64,000 bases of DNA. Origin: Streptomyces varsoviensis. GTDB lineage: Bacteria > Actinomycetota > Actinomycetes > Streptomycetales > Streptomycetaceae. The notes under the pieces were generated by a model. That model had not been told where the DNA came from. It ran no database searches and saw nothing but the letters and a program-made list of their open reading frames with translations. The position numbers and the translations under genes are program-made. Positions 7,015 to 16,106 of the stretch are shown here, one piece after another. Position 1 is the stretch's first letter. Each line of letters starts with the position of its first letter. Location: the NCBI RefSeq assembly GCF_000718635.1, contig NZ_JOBF01000013.1:62001-126000 (forward strand), in the 5' to 3' direction.

Positions 7015-9435
7015 TCACTCCGTGCGGAGGCCGTCCGGGCGCATCATCCGCCACAGCGGCGGCAGGCTGATCAGCGTCACCACGAGGATCACGGCGGCGC
7101 CGATGCCGGTCAGGGGCAGGAACACCAGCCAGTCCGCGACCGTGCGTTCGGCCAGCATCCTCAGCAGCACCAGCCCCAGGCCCAGTCCGCCCGCGATGGC
7201 CAGGGCCAGCCCCAGCACCACCGGGACCGCCGTCTGCCACAGCACGGACCAGGCCATCGTGGTGCGCCGGGTGCCGAAGGCCACCAGCACGGACAGCAGC
7301 CGCCTGCGCTCGCGCAACTGCTCCAGCATGGAGACCAGCATGCTGGCCGCGATCAGCAGCATCGTCGCACCCGCGGCGAGGAACAGCCCGGTGCGGACGG
7401 ACTTGAAGCGCTTGTCGAAGTGGTAGTCCTCGATGGTGCGCACGCTCATCCTCGGATCGACCCGGGCCGCCGTGTTACGGGCGTACTCGGCCGCGTCCCG
7501 CTGGTGCAGGTCGAGCTGGACGCTCATCCGCAGCGTGGGGTTGAGCAGGTCCGCGGCGCGCACGGCCGAGGGGGTGGCGAAGATCCCCGACCGCCGGTCC
7601 CCGTGGGGGTCGGGGCGGGACTGGAGGGTGCGCGCCGACTTGGGCACGGTCCACGTCCTGGGGGCGGTCTTCTTCCCCTCCTCCTCCGGTCGCAGGTTGA
7701 GCTTCATGCCGGGCTTCTTCAGGTCGGCGGTGTCCGCCTCCGGTCCGTCGGCGCTCTCCACCAGGAAGACGTCGCCGTCCTCGCAGCCCCCGGTCAGCCG
7801 GGCGACCTGGCGCAGCGTCGGGCAGTCGCCGACCAGCAGGGTCTCGGTGGGCAGGAACTCCTCGCCCTTGCGCAGCGGGCCCGCGCGCTCCACGAACCCC
7901 TCGATCGTGCCGATGACCGCGCTCACGCCCTTGGTGGCCCGGAATTCGTCGAGCACCTTGCGCGCCGCGGTGGGGTCGTCCATCTGCACACTGGCGTAGA
8001 GCTGCGCGCGTTCGCTGTCCATGCCCGTCGCCTCGCGGTAGTCGCCCTGGACGCTGGAGAAGAGCATCTGGAGCGCGATGGTGCCCGCCACCGCCACGGT
8101 GATGCCGCTGACCGCGCGCGCCGCCGTGCCGCTGCTGAGCTGGAGCCGCCGGGTGGCCAACTGCCAGGCGACGGGGCCGCCCCGCAGCCGTCCCACCACG
8201 GCCTCGACCAGCCAGGGCAGCAGCAGGGTGATGCCGAACAGGGTCAGCGACGCGCCCGTGGCGATCTGGGCCGTCTTGACCTGGCCGCGGCCTTCGACGC
8301 TGCCGGCCAACGGCAGCAGCAGTGTCAGGCCGACGACGAGGACGGCCACCCGCCAGATCAGCCGGCGCCGTCGCTCGCCGGTGCCGCGCACCACGCCGAG
8401 CGGCTCGATGCTGACGGTGCGCAGCGCGAAGAGCGTGACGGCGACGGCGGAGGCCGGGATGGCCAGCACGACGATCGTGGCGAGCCAGGGCACGGGGGAC
8501 ACGTCGGCCGGGAAGACGTTGATGTCCCAGATCGTGACCGAGCCGATGGACTCCCGGCCGAGCAGGAAGAACGCGGCGCCCAGCACCAGCCCGAGCAGGG
8601 CTCCGAAGAGCGCTTCCCCGGCCGCGATCCGCCGTGTCATCTGCCGGTCGGCGCCCACCAGCCGCAGCGCCGCGAGCCGCCGGTCGCGCTGTTCGCCGCC
8701 GAACCGCACCGCCGTGGCGATGAAGATGGCCACCGGCATCAGCAGCACCACGCAGGCGATGATGATCACCAGGACGAGCTTCGCGTCCATCGGCCTGGTG
8801 TCGCCGTACCCCTCCTTGCTGCCGTAGTGGTCGGCGCGCATGCCCTGGTCCGCGGGGCCGAGATCGGCGCTGCCCGCGTAGTAGACGAGTTCGGAGGGTC
8901 CTACGACGCCGTTGTCGGCGATGGTGCCGACGACGCGGTAGGTCTTCAGCCGCTCCCGCAGCAGCCCGCTCCCGGAGTCGCGCAGCAGGTCGCGCAGGGC
9001 GGGGGAGACGACCATCTCGCCGGGGCCGGGCAGCTTCTGCACGCCGGGCGGCAGGGGCGGGTGGGCCCCGTCCGGCTGGATGAGGACGCCGTGGACGGCG
9101 TGGTCGCGGAAGCTGGTGTCGCTGTCCTGGTAGCGGAAGGAGCGGTCGGAGGCCCGCAGTTCCCCGTCCGGTTTGATGTAGCGCGCCTGGGAGCGCGCGT
9201 TGCGGGCGTCCAGGAGGTTGGGTATGGAGGACGCGCCCAGCAGCAGCGCGACGCCCAGGCCGACGCCGACGGCGGTCAGGATCGTACGGACCCATCCCTG
9301 GCGTCCGCCGCCCGCGGCGAACCGGACGCCCATCGTGAGGTCGCGGACCCAGGCGGCGAGTCCGCCGGGCGGCCCGCCCGGGGGCCGCCGGGCTCCGCTG
9401 TCCCGGTCGGCCCGCACGTCGTCGGTGAGCGTCAT
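7015..9435 (-). CDS. FtsX-like ABC transporter permease
   Basis: This 806-residue membrane protein has the MacB/FtsX layout: a first TM near residue 55 (GWVRTILTAVGVGLGVALLL), a long extracytoplasmic loop, a first block of FtsX-type helices (about residues 225-400), a second loop, and a final three-helix FtsX domain at the C-terminus (LFLAAGATMLLIAASMLVSM onwards). It overlaps the ATPase gene by 4 bp (ATGA), so the two are translationally coupled. Streptomyces proteins of this class are often linked to lipoprotein or peptide handling; the substrate is unknown. Confidence 0.88.
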   Translation of the reverse strand: MTLTDDVRADRDSGARRPPGGPPGGLAAWVRDLTMGVRFAAGGGRQGWVRTILTAVGVGLGVALLLGASSIPNLLDARNARSQARYIKPDGELRASDRSFRYQDSDTSFRDHAVHGVLIQPDGAHPPLPPGVQKLPGPGEMVVSPALRDLLRDSGSGLLRERLKTYRVVGTIADNGVVGPSELVYYAGSADLGPADQGMRADHYGSKEGYGDTRPMDAKLVLVIIIACVVLLMPVAIFIATAVRFGGEQRDRRLAALRLVGADRQMTRRIAAGEALFGALLGLVLGAAFFLLGRESIGSVTIWDINVFPADVSPVPWLATIVVLAIPASAVAVTLFALRTVSIEPLGVVRGTGERRRRLIWRVAVLVVGLTLLLPLAGSVEGRGQVKTAQIATGASLTLFGITLLLPWLVEAVVGRLRGGPVAWQLATRRLQLSSGTAARAVSGITVAVAGTIALQMLFSSVQGDYREATGMDSERAQLYASVQMDDPTAARKVLDEFRATKGVSAVIGTIEGFVERAGPLRKGEEFLPTETLLVGDCPTLRQVARLTGGCEDGDVFLVESADGPEADTADLKKPGMKLNLRPEEEGKKTAPRTWTVPKSARTLQSRPDPHGDRRSGIFATPSAVRAADLLNPTLRMSVQLDLHQRDAAEYARNTAARVDPRMSVRTIEDYHFDKRFKSVRTGLFLAAGATMLLIAASMLVSMLEQLRERRRLLSVLVAFGTRRTTMAWSVLWQTAVPVVLGLALAIAGGLGLGLVLLRMLAERTVADWLVFLPLTGIGAAVILVVTLISLPPLWRMMRPDGLRTE

Positions 9436-10118
9436 ACGGCGCCCGCCATGTCACGGGCCTTGCCGTCGCGCACGACGACCTCGCGGTCGGAGTACGCGGC
9501 GACCCGCGCCTCGTGGGTGACCAGCACGACGGCGGCCCGGGTCTCGCGGGCGGCCTGCGTGAACAGCTCCATCACGCGCTCGCCGTTGAGCGAGTCCAGC
9601 GCGCCGGTCGGCTCGTCGGCGAAGAGCACGCGGGGCGAGGTGACCAGCGAGCGGGCGACGGCGACGCGCTGCCCCTGGCCGCCGGAGACCTGGCCCGGCC
9701 GCTTGCCGCCCACCTCGGCGACCTCCAGCCGCTCCAGCCACTCCAGCGCGCGGCCCTCGGCGTCCTTGCGCTTCACGCCGGTCAGCCGGAGCGGCAGGGC
9801 GACGTTCTCGACGCAGGTCAGTTCGGGCACGAGCTGGCCGAACTGGAAGACGAAGCCGAACTCGCCGCGGCGCAGGGCGCTGCGCTCGGCGTCCCCCATC
9901 TGGGACAGCTCGCGGCCGTCGAAGCGGACGGAGCCGGAGTCGGGGCGGACGATGCCGGCGAGGCAGTGCAGCAGCGTCGACTTGCCGGAGCCCGAGGGCC
10001 CCATGACGGCGACGACCTCGCCGGGGTGGATGGAGAAGTCCGCGCCGTCGAGGGCAGGCGTGGGCCCGTACGCCTTGCGGAGGTCCTGCGCGGTGAGGAG
10101 GGCGCCGTCGGGGGTCAC
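9432..10118 (-). CDS. ABC transporter ATP-binding protein (MacB/LolD class)
   Basis: This 228-residue ATPase is read from the GTG at 10118, which is preceded by GGAGGT and overlaps the padR stop by 4 bp. It has a Walker A GPSGSGKST, Q-loop FQFGQLVPELT, signature SGGQGQRVAVARSL, Walker B VLFADEPTGALD and a switch His (VTHEARVAAYSD). The short length and the motif set match LolD/MacB-type ATPases that pair with FtsX-like permeases, as encoded by the next gene. Confidence 0.93.
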   Translation of the reverse strand: MTPDGALLTAQDLRKAYGPTPALDGADFSIHPGEVVAVMGPSGSGKSTLLHCLAGIVRPDSGSVRFDGRELSQMGDAERSALRRGEFGFVFQFGQLVPELTCVENVALPLRLTGVKRKDAEGRALEWLERLEVAEVGGKRPGQVSGGQGQRVAVARSLVTSPRVLFADEPTGALDSLNGERVMELFTQAARETRAAVVLVTHEARVAAYSDREVVVRDGKARDMAGAV

Positions 10119-10639
10119 GGGCGTACCTCCTTGGCGAGCTGGCCGAGCCGGGCGGCGGTCAATTCCAGCCACCGCAGATCGGCTTCGAGGTGGAAGAGGG
10201 CGTGGTCGCAGATGAGCTGGTCGGCCAGTTCGCCGGTGCGCTTCTGCTGCGTCAGGTCGCGCATCAGGCGCAGGTGTTCGGAGCGCTGCACGTCGAGCAG
10301 GTCGTTGGCGTCGCGGCCGGTCAGCAGCGCGAGGACGACCTTGGTGTAGAGGGTCGACTGGAGGTAGGGCTCGGGGGCCTCGGGCTGGGAGAGCCACTGG
10401 GCGACGTCGGTCACGCCCGCCTCGGTGATGGCGTAGCGCTTCCGGTCGGGGCCGCTGCCGTGCTCTATGCCGTCGACCTCCACTAGGCCGTTCTTCAGGA
10501 GGCGCGACATCGTCGAGTAGACCTGCCCGTAGTGGAGCGGGCGGTTCTGACCGAAGCGCTCGTCGAAGGCGCGCTTGAGGTCGTATCCATGGCGGGGGCC
10601 GGACTCCAGGAGCCCGAGCAGGGTGAGGCCGATTGACAT
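10115..10639 (-). CDS. PadR-family transcriptional regulator
   Basis: This 174-residue protein is read from the ATG at 10639; a GTG three codons upstream is also possible. The N-terminal winged HTH (LTLLGLLESGPRHGYDLKRAF ... VYSTMSRLLKNGLVE ... RKRYAITEAG) is typical of PadR, followed by a helical dimerisation domain. It is the first gene of an operon with an ABC ATPase and FtsX permease, overlapping the former by 4 bp. PadR proteins usually repress their own operon, which fits the dyad immediately upstream. Confidence 0.93.
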   Translation of the reverse strand: MSIGLTLLGLLESGPRHGYDLKRAFDERFGQNRPLHYGQVYSTMSRLLKNGLVEVDGIEHGSGPDRKRYAITEAGVTDVAQWLSQPEAPEPYLQSTLYTKVVLALLTGRDANDLLDVQRSEHLRLMRDLTQQKRTGELADQLICDHALFHLEADLRWLELTAARLGQLAKEVRP

Positions 10640-10644
10640 GCGGA

Positions 10645-10675
10645 GCACTCTACACCACGTGTATACCTTGAGTGC
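10645..10675. promoter_or_regulatory. Candidate PadR operator
   Basis: A perfect TACAC-CAC-GTGTA dyad (10651-10663) is nested inside outer arms GCACTC (10645-10650) and GAGTGC (10670-10675), just upstream of padR. The position fits autoregulation. The two dyads have different centres, so they may be two overlapping sites. Confidence 0.5.
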
Positions 10676-10743
10676 ATAGTTGGGTGTGAGGGGAGATTTA
10701 GCAGGTCAGACGTGTTTTTCGAGAGGAGGTGTACGTGCCGTGA

Positions 10744-11034
10744 CTACGCGTCGGGGCTGGGCGGGGGAGCCCCCTCCTCGCCCCCCGTGTCCGGCCCGGC
10801 CTCCGCCGTCGCGTCCCGCTTCGGAGGCCGGCCGCGGCGCGGGATCGCGCCCGCGCCGCCGGGCAGCCGGCCCGCGTCCGCGAGCGCCTTGCGCAGCAGG
10901 AACTCGATCTGCGCGTTGGCGCTGCGCAGTTCGTCGCCCGCCCAGCGCGCCAGCGCGTCGTGTACGAGCGGGTCGAGCCGCAGCAGCACCTGCTTGCGCT
11001 GCCGCGGCCGCCGCTCCGGGGTCCGGTCCGTCAC
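10744..11034 (-). CDS. Small ribbon-helix-helix (Arc-like) DNA-binding protein
   Basis: This 96-residue protein starts at the GTG at 11034, which overlaps the SPFH gene's stop by 4 bp. Residues 10-50 (RQRKQVLLRLDPLVHDALARW ... SANAQIEFLLRKAL) form an Arc/MetJ-type ribbon-helix-helix with the beta-strand KQVLLRL. The C-terminal third is Pro/Gly/Arg-rich and disordered. The translational coupling to an SPFH gene suggests a shared function, possibly feedback regulation of the operon; that is inference. Confidence 0.75.
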   Translation of the reverse strand: MTDRTPERRPRQRKQVLLRLDPLVHDALARWAGDELRSANAQIEFLLRKALADAGRLPGGAGAIPRRGRPPKRDATAEAGPDTGGEEGAPPPSPDA

Positions 11035-12002
11035 TGGTAGAGGGAGCCGGTGTTCAGGACGGGCTGCGCCGCGCGGTCGCCGCACAGCACCACCATCAGG
11101 TTGCTGACCATGGCTGCTTTTCGCTCCTCGTCGAGTTCGACGATGCCCTGCTCGCTGATGCGGCCCAGCGCCTCCTCGACCATGCCGACCGCGCCCTCCA
11201 CGATCTGCCGGCGGGCGGCCACGACCGCGCCCGCCTGCTGGCGCTGGAGCATCGCGGAGGCGATCTCCGGGGCGTACGCGAGGTGGGTGAAGCGGGACTC
11301 GATGATGTGCACGCCGGCCGCCTCGACGCGGGCGCTCAGTTCGATGGCGAGCTTCTCGGTGATCTCCTCGGCGTTGCCGCGGAGTGAGAGGCCGTCCTCC
11401 TCGTGGGCGTCATAGGGGTACTCGATGGCGATGTGGCGGACGGCGGCTTCGGTCTGGGTGGCGACGAACTCCAGGAAGTCGTCGACCTCGAACATCGCCT
11501 GCGCGGTGTCCTCCACCCGCCAGACGACGACCGCGGCGAGTTCGATCGGGTTGCCGTAGGCGTCGTTCACCTTGAGCACCGCGGTCTCGTGGTTGCGCAC
11601 GCGGGTGGAGATCTTCTCCCGGCTGGTGAACGGGTTGACCCAGCGCAGGCCGTCGGTGCGGATGGTGCCGCGGTAGCGGCCGAAGAGCTGTACGACGCGG
11701 GCCTCGCCGGGCGCCACCATGTTCACGCCCCGCATCGCGAAGAAAGAGGCCACCAGGAGCGCGATGCCGATGACGACCATCGGCACGGCCAGCGCCTGGC
11801 GGTCGCCGGACGCCAGGGCCCCGCCGCCGACGGCGAGCGCGGCGCCGATGAGCACGCCGAGGACGCTGAGCAGCAGCCCGAGCCCGCCGTTGATGTCGTG
11901 TGCCGGGGTCTCGCGGACGCGCGGCGCCGGCATGTCGGGCCCCTCGGTGCCGCCCGTGGGTCCCGCGGGGCCGGTGGCGGGCGCGGTATCGGCTGTGGAC
12001 AT
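11031..12002 (-). CDS. SPFH (band 7/stomatin-like) membrane protein
   Basis: This 323-residue protein has a disordered Pro/Gly-rich N-terminus (about 40 residues), two adjacent membrane helices (about residues 43-90) and a band-7 domain beginning [32 protein letters not shown]. An Ala/Glu-rich coiled coil ([18 protein letters not shown]) follows, as in stomatins and flotillins. Such proteins form membrane microdomain oligomers. It is the first gene of a two-gene operon with a ribbon-helix-helix regulator. Confidence 0.9.
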   Translation of the reverse strand: MSTADTAPATGPAGPTGGTEGPDMPAPRVRETPAHDINGGLGLLLSVLGVLIGAALAVGGGALASGDRQALAVPMVVIGIALLVASFFAMRGVNMVAPGEARVVQLFGRYRGTIRTDGLRWVNPFTSREKISTRVRNHETAVLKVNDAYGNPIELAAVVVWRVEDTAQAMFEVDDFLEFVATQTEAAVRHIAIEYPYDAHEEDGLSLRGNAEEITEKLAIELSARVEAAGVHIIESRFTHLAYAPEIASAMLQRQQAGAVVAARRQIVEGAVGMVEEALGRISEQGIVELDEERKAAMVSNLMVVLCGDRAAQPVLNTGSLYQ

Positions 12003-12036
12003 GGAGATCCCCCTATTTCTGACACGGCGTTACGAG

Positions 12037-12073
12037 AGGTGCGGACGGTCCATCCGCACCTAGCAAACTGCTA
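12037..12073. promoter_or_regulatory. Two adjacent perfect dyads upstream of the SPFH operon
   Basis: AGGTGCGGA (12037-12045) and TCCGCACCT (12053-12061) form a 9-bp inverted repeat with a 7-nt loop. It abuts a second dyad, TAGCA-AAC-TGCTA (12061-12073). Together they sit 35-71 bp upstream of the SPFH start and are good operator candidates, perhaps for the Arc-like protein of the same operon. Confidence 0.5.
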
Positions 12074-12244
12074 TCACTTTACACCCCGGTTCGGGTGTAT
12101 GAATCTGGGACGACTACGGTTCCCAGGGGCCGCGTGCTGTATGTCACGTCTGGTAGGGGCTCGTTCGATGAGCTTTTGGTGACAGTTGCGGTGTTAGTTT
12201 CTTGAGCTGGGTTTGGGGGCGGACAGACTGGAGCTACGGGAGCG

Positions 12245-14494
12245 ATGGGCCGAGCGGAAGCGCGGAAGGCGCAGAAGAAGGGCGCCCGCCGAGCAAAGGG
12301 CAGGGCGGGCAGGAACGGTAAGAAGGGCGGCATACGCCGCTTCTTCACCTGGAAGAAGCTGCTCGCCTACTTTGTGGCTGTGTGCGCGCTCATCGTGGGC
12401 GGCGCCATCGCGCTCTACTGGTACGTGGACGTGCCGAAGGGCAACCCCGCGGCCATGGAGCAGAGCAACGTCTACAAGCTGAGCAACGGCGAGGTGCTGG
12501 CCCGCAAGGGCGCCACCAACCGCGAGTCCGTGCCGCTCTCGAAGATCCCGCTGGACGTCCAGCACGCCTTCGTCGCCGTCGAGAACAAGAACTTCTACGA
12601 CGACGACGGCATCGACATCAAGGGCACCACCCGCGGCATCCTCAACACCGTCATGGGCCGCGGCAAGCAGGGCGGCTCGACCATCACCCAGCAGTACGTC
12701 AAGAACTACTACCTGGGCCAGGAGCAGACCGTCACCCGCAAGGTGAAGGAACTGATCATCTCCCTGAAGGTCGACCGGGAGAAGGACAAGAACGAGATCC
12801 TCGCCGGGTATCTGAACACCAGCTTCTACGGGCGCAACGCCTACGGCATCCAGGCCGCCGCCCGCGCGTACTACGGCAAGGACGTCGACAAGCTCTCCAT
12901 CGAGGAGGGCGCGTACCTCGCCGCGCTGCTCCAGGCCCCGAGCCAGTACGACTGGGCGGTCGCCGGGCCCGTGGGCAAGAAGCTCGCGCTGGGGCGCTGG
13001 AACGACTCCCTCAACAAGATGGTCGAGAAGGGCTGGCTCGACAAGGGCAAGCGGGACGCGATGAAGTTCCCGACGCCGATCAAGCCCAAGCCGGAGCCCG
13101 GGCTCTCGGGCCAGACCGGCTATCTGGTGAAGGCGGCCAACGACGAGCTGCTGCGGTCCGGCATGTCGGAGCAGGAGCTGGCCGGGGGCGGCTGGACCAT
13201 CACGCTCAACATCGACCCGAAGAAGCAGGCCGCGCTGAAGGCGGCCGTCAAGGGCGAGGTCCTCGACAAGCTCGACCCCGAGAAGCGCAAGGCCGACCGG
13301 GACGCGCAGGTCGGCGCGGCCTCCGTCGATCCGAAGACCGGCAAGGTCCTCGCGCTCTACGGCGGCTCGGACTTCTTCAAGCACTACATCAACAACGCCA
13401 CCCGCGAGGACTTCCAGCCGGCCTCGACCTTCAAGCCGATCATCCTGGCCGCCGCGCTCAAGGACGGCGCGAAGACCCAGGACGGCCTGCCGATCAACGC
13501 CAACACCATCTACGACGGCACGAGCAAGCGCCCCGTCAAGGGCAGCACGACGGCGTTCGCCCCGCCCAACGAGGACGACGTGAACTACGGTCCCGTCAAC
13601 GTCCAGAAGGCGATGAACAACTCCGTCAACTCCGTCTTCGCGCAGATGGCGGTGGATGTCGGCCTCGGCAAGGTCAAGCAGACCGCCATCGACCTGGGCA
13701 TGAACCCCAAGGCGGGCGGCTTCGACGTGCGGCCCGCCATGTCGCTCGGCGTGATGGGCGCGAGCCCCATGGAGATGGCCGGGATCTACGCGACGGTCGA
13801 CAACCACGGCAAGAAGGTCACGCCGACGATCGTGAAGTCCGCGACGAACAACATCGGCGGCAAGGTCGAGATCAAGGACCCGATCGGCGAACAGGTCCTG
13901 CCGCGCGAGGCCGCCGACTCCCTCACCAGCGTCCTGACCGGCGTGGTCGACGAGGGCACGGGCTCCAAGGTGAAGAACGCGGACCACCAGGTGGCGGGCA
14001 AGACCGGTACCTCCGACGACAACAAGTCGGCCTGGTTCACCGGCTACACGCCCGACCTCGTCACCTCCGTCGGCATGTTCGGCGAGGGCGAGGGCGGCAA
14101 ACAGGTGCCCCTCAAGGGCACCGCGGGCAAGGGGCGCATCAACGGTGGTGACTTCCCGGCCGAGATCTGGGCCGCGTACACCAACAAGGCGCTGAGCGGC
14201 GCGTCGCCGTCCAAGTTCGACCTCGTGGAGGGCTCGGAGCTGGAGTCCCCGCCGCCCACGCAGACGCAGACCCAGACGCCGCCGCCCACCCAGACGCAGA
14301 CCCAGACGCCGCCGCCGACGCACACCCAGTCGCCGCCGCCGACGCGCACGCACACACCGCCGCCGCCGACGCACACGCAGACGACGCCGCCGCCGACGCA
14401 CCACACGCCGCCGCCGTGGACGCCGTCCTCGCCGCCGCCGTCGCAGTCCACCGGCGAGGGCAGACCCGGGGGAGACGACGGCTGGGGCTTCTGA
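12245..14494 (+). CDS. Class A penicillin-binding protein (glycosyltransferase/transpeptidase)
   Basis: This 749-residue bifunctional cell-wall synthase has a basic cytoplasmic tail, a TM at about 39-60, a GT51 domain with [13 protein letters not shown] (catalytic Glu113) and [14 protein letters not shown], and a transpeptidase domain with the three penicillin-binding motifs S394-T-F-K397, S460-V-N462 and K586-T-G588. The tail from about residue 665 is a Pro/Thr/Gln repeat ([10 protein letters not shown] type) ending in [12 protein letters not shown]. It polymerises and cross-links peptidoglycan. The last 42 bases of the gene and the first 17 of its 3' region recur inverted 90 bp downstream at the end of the catalase frame. 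Confidence 0.95.
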   Translation: MGRAEARKAQKKGARRAKGRAGRNGKKGGIRRFFTWKKLLAYFVAVCALIVGGAIALYWYVDVPKGNPAAMEQSNVYKLSNGEVLARKGATNRESVPLSKIPLDVQHAFVAVENKNFYDDDGIDIKGTTRGILNTVMGRGKQGGSTITQQYVKNYYLGQEQTVTRKVKELIISLKVDREKDKNEILAGYLNTSFYGRNAYGIQAAARAYYGKDVDKLSIEEGAYLAALLQAPSQYDWAVAGPVGKKLALGRWNDSLNKMVEKGWLDKGKRDAMKFPTPIKPKPEPGLSGQTGYLVKAANDELLRSGMSEQELAGGGWTITLNIDPKKQAALKAAVKGEVLDKLDPEKRKADRDAQVGAASVDPKTGKVLALYGGSDFFKHYINNATREDFQPASTFKPIILAAALKDGAKTQDGLPINANTIYDGTSKRPVKGSTTAFAPPNEDDVNYGPVNVQKAMNNSVNSVFAQMAVDVGLGKVKQTAIDLGMNPKAGGFDVRPAMSLGVMGASPMEMAGIYATVDNHGKKVTPTIVKSATNNIGGKVEIKDPIGEQVLPREAADSLTSVLTGVVDEGTGSKVKNADHQVAGKTGTSDDNKSAWFTGYTPDLVTSVGMFGEGEGGKQVPLKGTAGKGRINGGDFPAEIWAAYTNKALSGASPSKFDLVEGSELESPPPTQTQTQTPPPTQTQTQTPPPTHTQSPPPTRTHTPPPPTHTQTTPPPTHHTPPPWTPSSPPPSQSTGEGRPGGDDGWGF

Positions 14495-15978
14495 GCACGG
14501 GCCGGGCCCCGCCGATCCGAGGGGGTCGGCGGGGGCCCGGTTGTCCTTGGGGGGGGCGGGCGGGCCGTGCCCCCCGCCCCCGGCGGCCCCCCTGGGCTCG
14601 CCGGGGCCCGGCCCGTGCTCAGAAGCCCCAGCCGTCGTCTCCCCCGGGTCTGCCCTCGCCCGTCGAGGACCTCGCGGACCATGGTGCCCGGCTGCGTCCA
14701 GTCGTCGTCCTCGCGGTGCTGCCGGTACGCCTCGCGGACCATCTCGCCCGCCGCCGCCCAGCCCGCCGGGTCGCCGTAGGCCTCGGTGGCGGCCACCGGC
14801 CCGCCCTTGGAGTTCGGCGCGTACGGGGCCGACGCGTTGGACGGCACATACCGCATCGGGCCGTCCTTGGAGTAGGAGTTGACGGGCGCGTGCGGGCGGT
14901 TCGGCGGCAGTTGCGCGTAGTTGGGGCCGATCCGGTACCGGTGGGTGTCCGGGTACGAGAAGAGCCGGCCGAGCAGCATCTTGTCCGGCGACGGGCCGAT
15001 GCCCGGCACCAGGTTCGAGGGCTCGAACGCGGCCTGCTCGATGTGGATGAAGTAGTCCTCGGGGTTGCGGTTCAGCGTCATCCGGCCGACCTCGATCAGC
15101 GGGTAGTCGCCGTGCGGCCACACCTTGGTCAGGTCGAAGGGGTTGAAGCGGTAGTCCGCCGCGTCCTCGAACGGCATGACCTGGACGTACATCGTCCACG
15201 AGGGAGCGTCGCCGCCGGCGATCGCGTCGAACAGGTCGCGGCGGTGGTAGTCGGTGTCCTCGCCGGCCAGGCGGTCGGCGTCCGCCTGGGTGAGGAAGTC
15301 GATGCCCTGGTCGGTCTTGATGTGGTACTTGATCCAGAACTTCTCGCCGCCGCCGTTGACCCACATGTACGTGTGGGAGCTGTAGCCGTTCATATGGCGG
15401 TAGCTCTTGGGGATGCCGCGGTCGCCCATCAGCCAGGTGACCATGTGCGCCGACTCGGGGGACAGCGTCCAGAAGTCCCACTGCATGTCGTGGTCGCGCA
15501 GCCCGTTGTCGAGGCGGCGCTTCTGGGACCGGATGAAGTCCTGGAATTTCATCGGGTCCTTGACGAAGAACACCGGCGTGTTGTTGCCGACCAGGTCGTA
15601 GTTGCCGAGTTCGGTGTAGAACTTCAGCGCGAAGCCGCGGGGGTCGCGCCAGGTGTCCGGGCTGCCCTGCTCGCCCGCGACGGTGGAGAAGCGGGCCAGC
15701 ATCTCGGTCCGCTTGCCCGGCTGGAAGAGGCCGGCCTTGGTGAACTGGCTGATGTCGTTGGTGACCTCGAAGATCCCGTACGCCCCGCTGCCCTTGGCGT
15801 GCACCACCCGCTCGGGGACCCGCTCGCGGTTGAACTGGGCCATCTTCTCGATCAGATAGTGGTCCTGGAGCAGGATCGGACCGGTGTCACCGGCGATGGT
15901 CAGCGAGTGCTCGTCGCTCTCCACCGGAATGCCGACGTTGTTCGTCGTGTACGGGGCCTTGGGCACGGAGTCGGTCAT
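14044..15978 (-). CDS. Monofunctional heme catalase with aberrant 3' end
   Basis: The ATG at 15978 (GGAGG upstream) opens [14 protein letters not shown]. Catalase homology covers about 439 residues to base 14661: catalytic His60 in [13 protein letters not shown], Asn132/133 in [10 protein letters not shown], and the proximal heme motif [12 protein letters not shown] with its Tyr ligand. Streptomyces catalases of this clade run to about 485-490 residues, so the last 45-50 are missing. At VREVLD the frame enters an inverted copy of the neighbouring PBP gene's end and stays open antisense to that gene until 14044, giving an implausible Pro/Gly/Val-rich tail of about 205 residues. The heme site is intact, but the product may be unstable. 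Treat it as a truncated, possibly non-functional catalase, or as an assembly error. H2O2 defence fits the nearby ahpC/oxyR. Confidence 0.8.
   Translation of the reverse strand: MTDSVPKAPYTTNNVGIPVESDEHSLTIAGDTGPILLQDHYLIEKMAQFNRERVPERVVHAKGSGAYGIFEVTNDISQFTKAGLFQPGKRTEMLARFSTVAGEQGSPDTWRDPRGFALKFYTELGNYDLVGNNTPVFFVKDPMKFQDFIRSQKRRLDNGLRDHDMQWDFWTLSPESAHMVTWLMGDRGIPKSYRHMNGYSSHTYMWVNGGGEKFWIKYHIKTDQGIDFLTQADADRLAGEDTDYHRRDLFDAIAGGDAPSWTMYVQVMPFEDAADYRFNPFDLTKVWPHGDYPLIEVGRMTLNRNPEDYFIHIEQAAFEPSNLVPGIGPSPDKMLLGRLFSYPDTHRYRIGPNYAQLPPNRPHAPVNSYSKDGPMRYVPSNASAPYAPNSKGGPVAATEAYGDPAGWAAAGEMVREAYRQHREDDDWTQPGTMVREVLDGRGQTRGRRRLGLLSTGRAPASPGGPPGAGGTARPPPPRTTGPPPTPSDRRGPARAQKPQPSSPPGLPSPVDCDGGGEDGVHGGGVWCVGGGVVCVCVGGGGVCVRVGGGDWVCVGGGVWVCVWVGGGVWVCVCVGGGDSSSEPSTRSNLDGDAPLSALLVYAAQISAGKSPPLMRPLPAVPLRGTCLPPSPSPNMPTEVTRSGV
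14453..14660. repeat. 59-bp perfect inverted repeat joining PBP and catalase 3' ends
   Basis: Bases 14453-14511 (the last 42 bases of the PBP gene plus 17 bases of 3' sequence) are repeated without mismatch in inverted orientation at 14602-14660, separated by a 90-bp very G/C-rich spacer. Identity breaks on both outer sides at once: 14452 is PBP coding sequence and 14661 is catalase coding sequence. The inverted arm therefore replaces the expected catalase 3' end. It may be a real fold-back duplication with deletion, or an assembly or cloning artefact. Confidence 0.9.
14504..14538 (+). terminator. Terminator-like hairpin after the PBP gene
   Basis: GGGCCCCGCCGA (14504-14515) pairs with TCGGCGGGGGCCC (14526-14538; one bulged G), 9 bases after the PBP stop. 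A second G/C hairpin follows at about 14550-14585. The left arm of this hairpin is partly inside the 59-bp inverted repeat. Confidence 0.65.
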
Positions 15979-16049
15979 TCGGAGCGCCTCCATAGGGTGC
16001 GCGGGGAACGTGGTGGCGTCGTGCTCTGTCCACCCAAGCAGTCAACTCC

Positions 16050-16087
16050 GCCGACGGCATGTCGGCAACAGCTTGGACCGCGTCCAA
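16050..16087. promoter_or_regulatory. Two dyads upstream of the catalase gene
   Basis: GCCGAC (16050-16055) faces GTCGGC (16061-16066), and TTGGAC (16073-16078) faces GTCCAA (16082-16087) across a 3-nt centre. Both lie in the 128-bp gap between the SpoIIE-type gene and the catalase start on the minus strand. They could be operator sites for a peroxide or Fur-type regulator; the second could also aid termination of the upstream gene. Confidence 0.45.
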
Positions 16088-16106
16088 AACCGTACGTCGA
16101 AGACTT

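Noticed and set aside
14619..14849. A separate small gene ending with the PBP tail sequence on the minus strand
   Set aside because: It is a frame through catalase codons that enters the inverted PBP copy; it has no ribosome site and no domain of its own.
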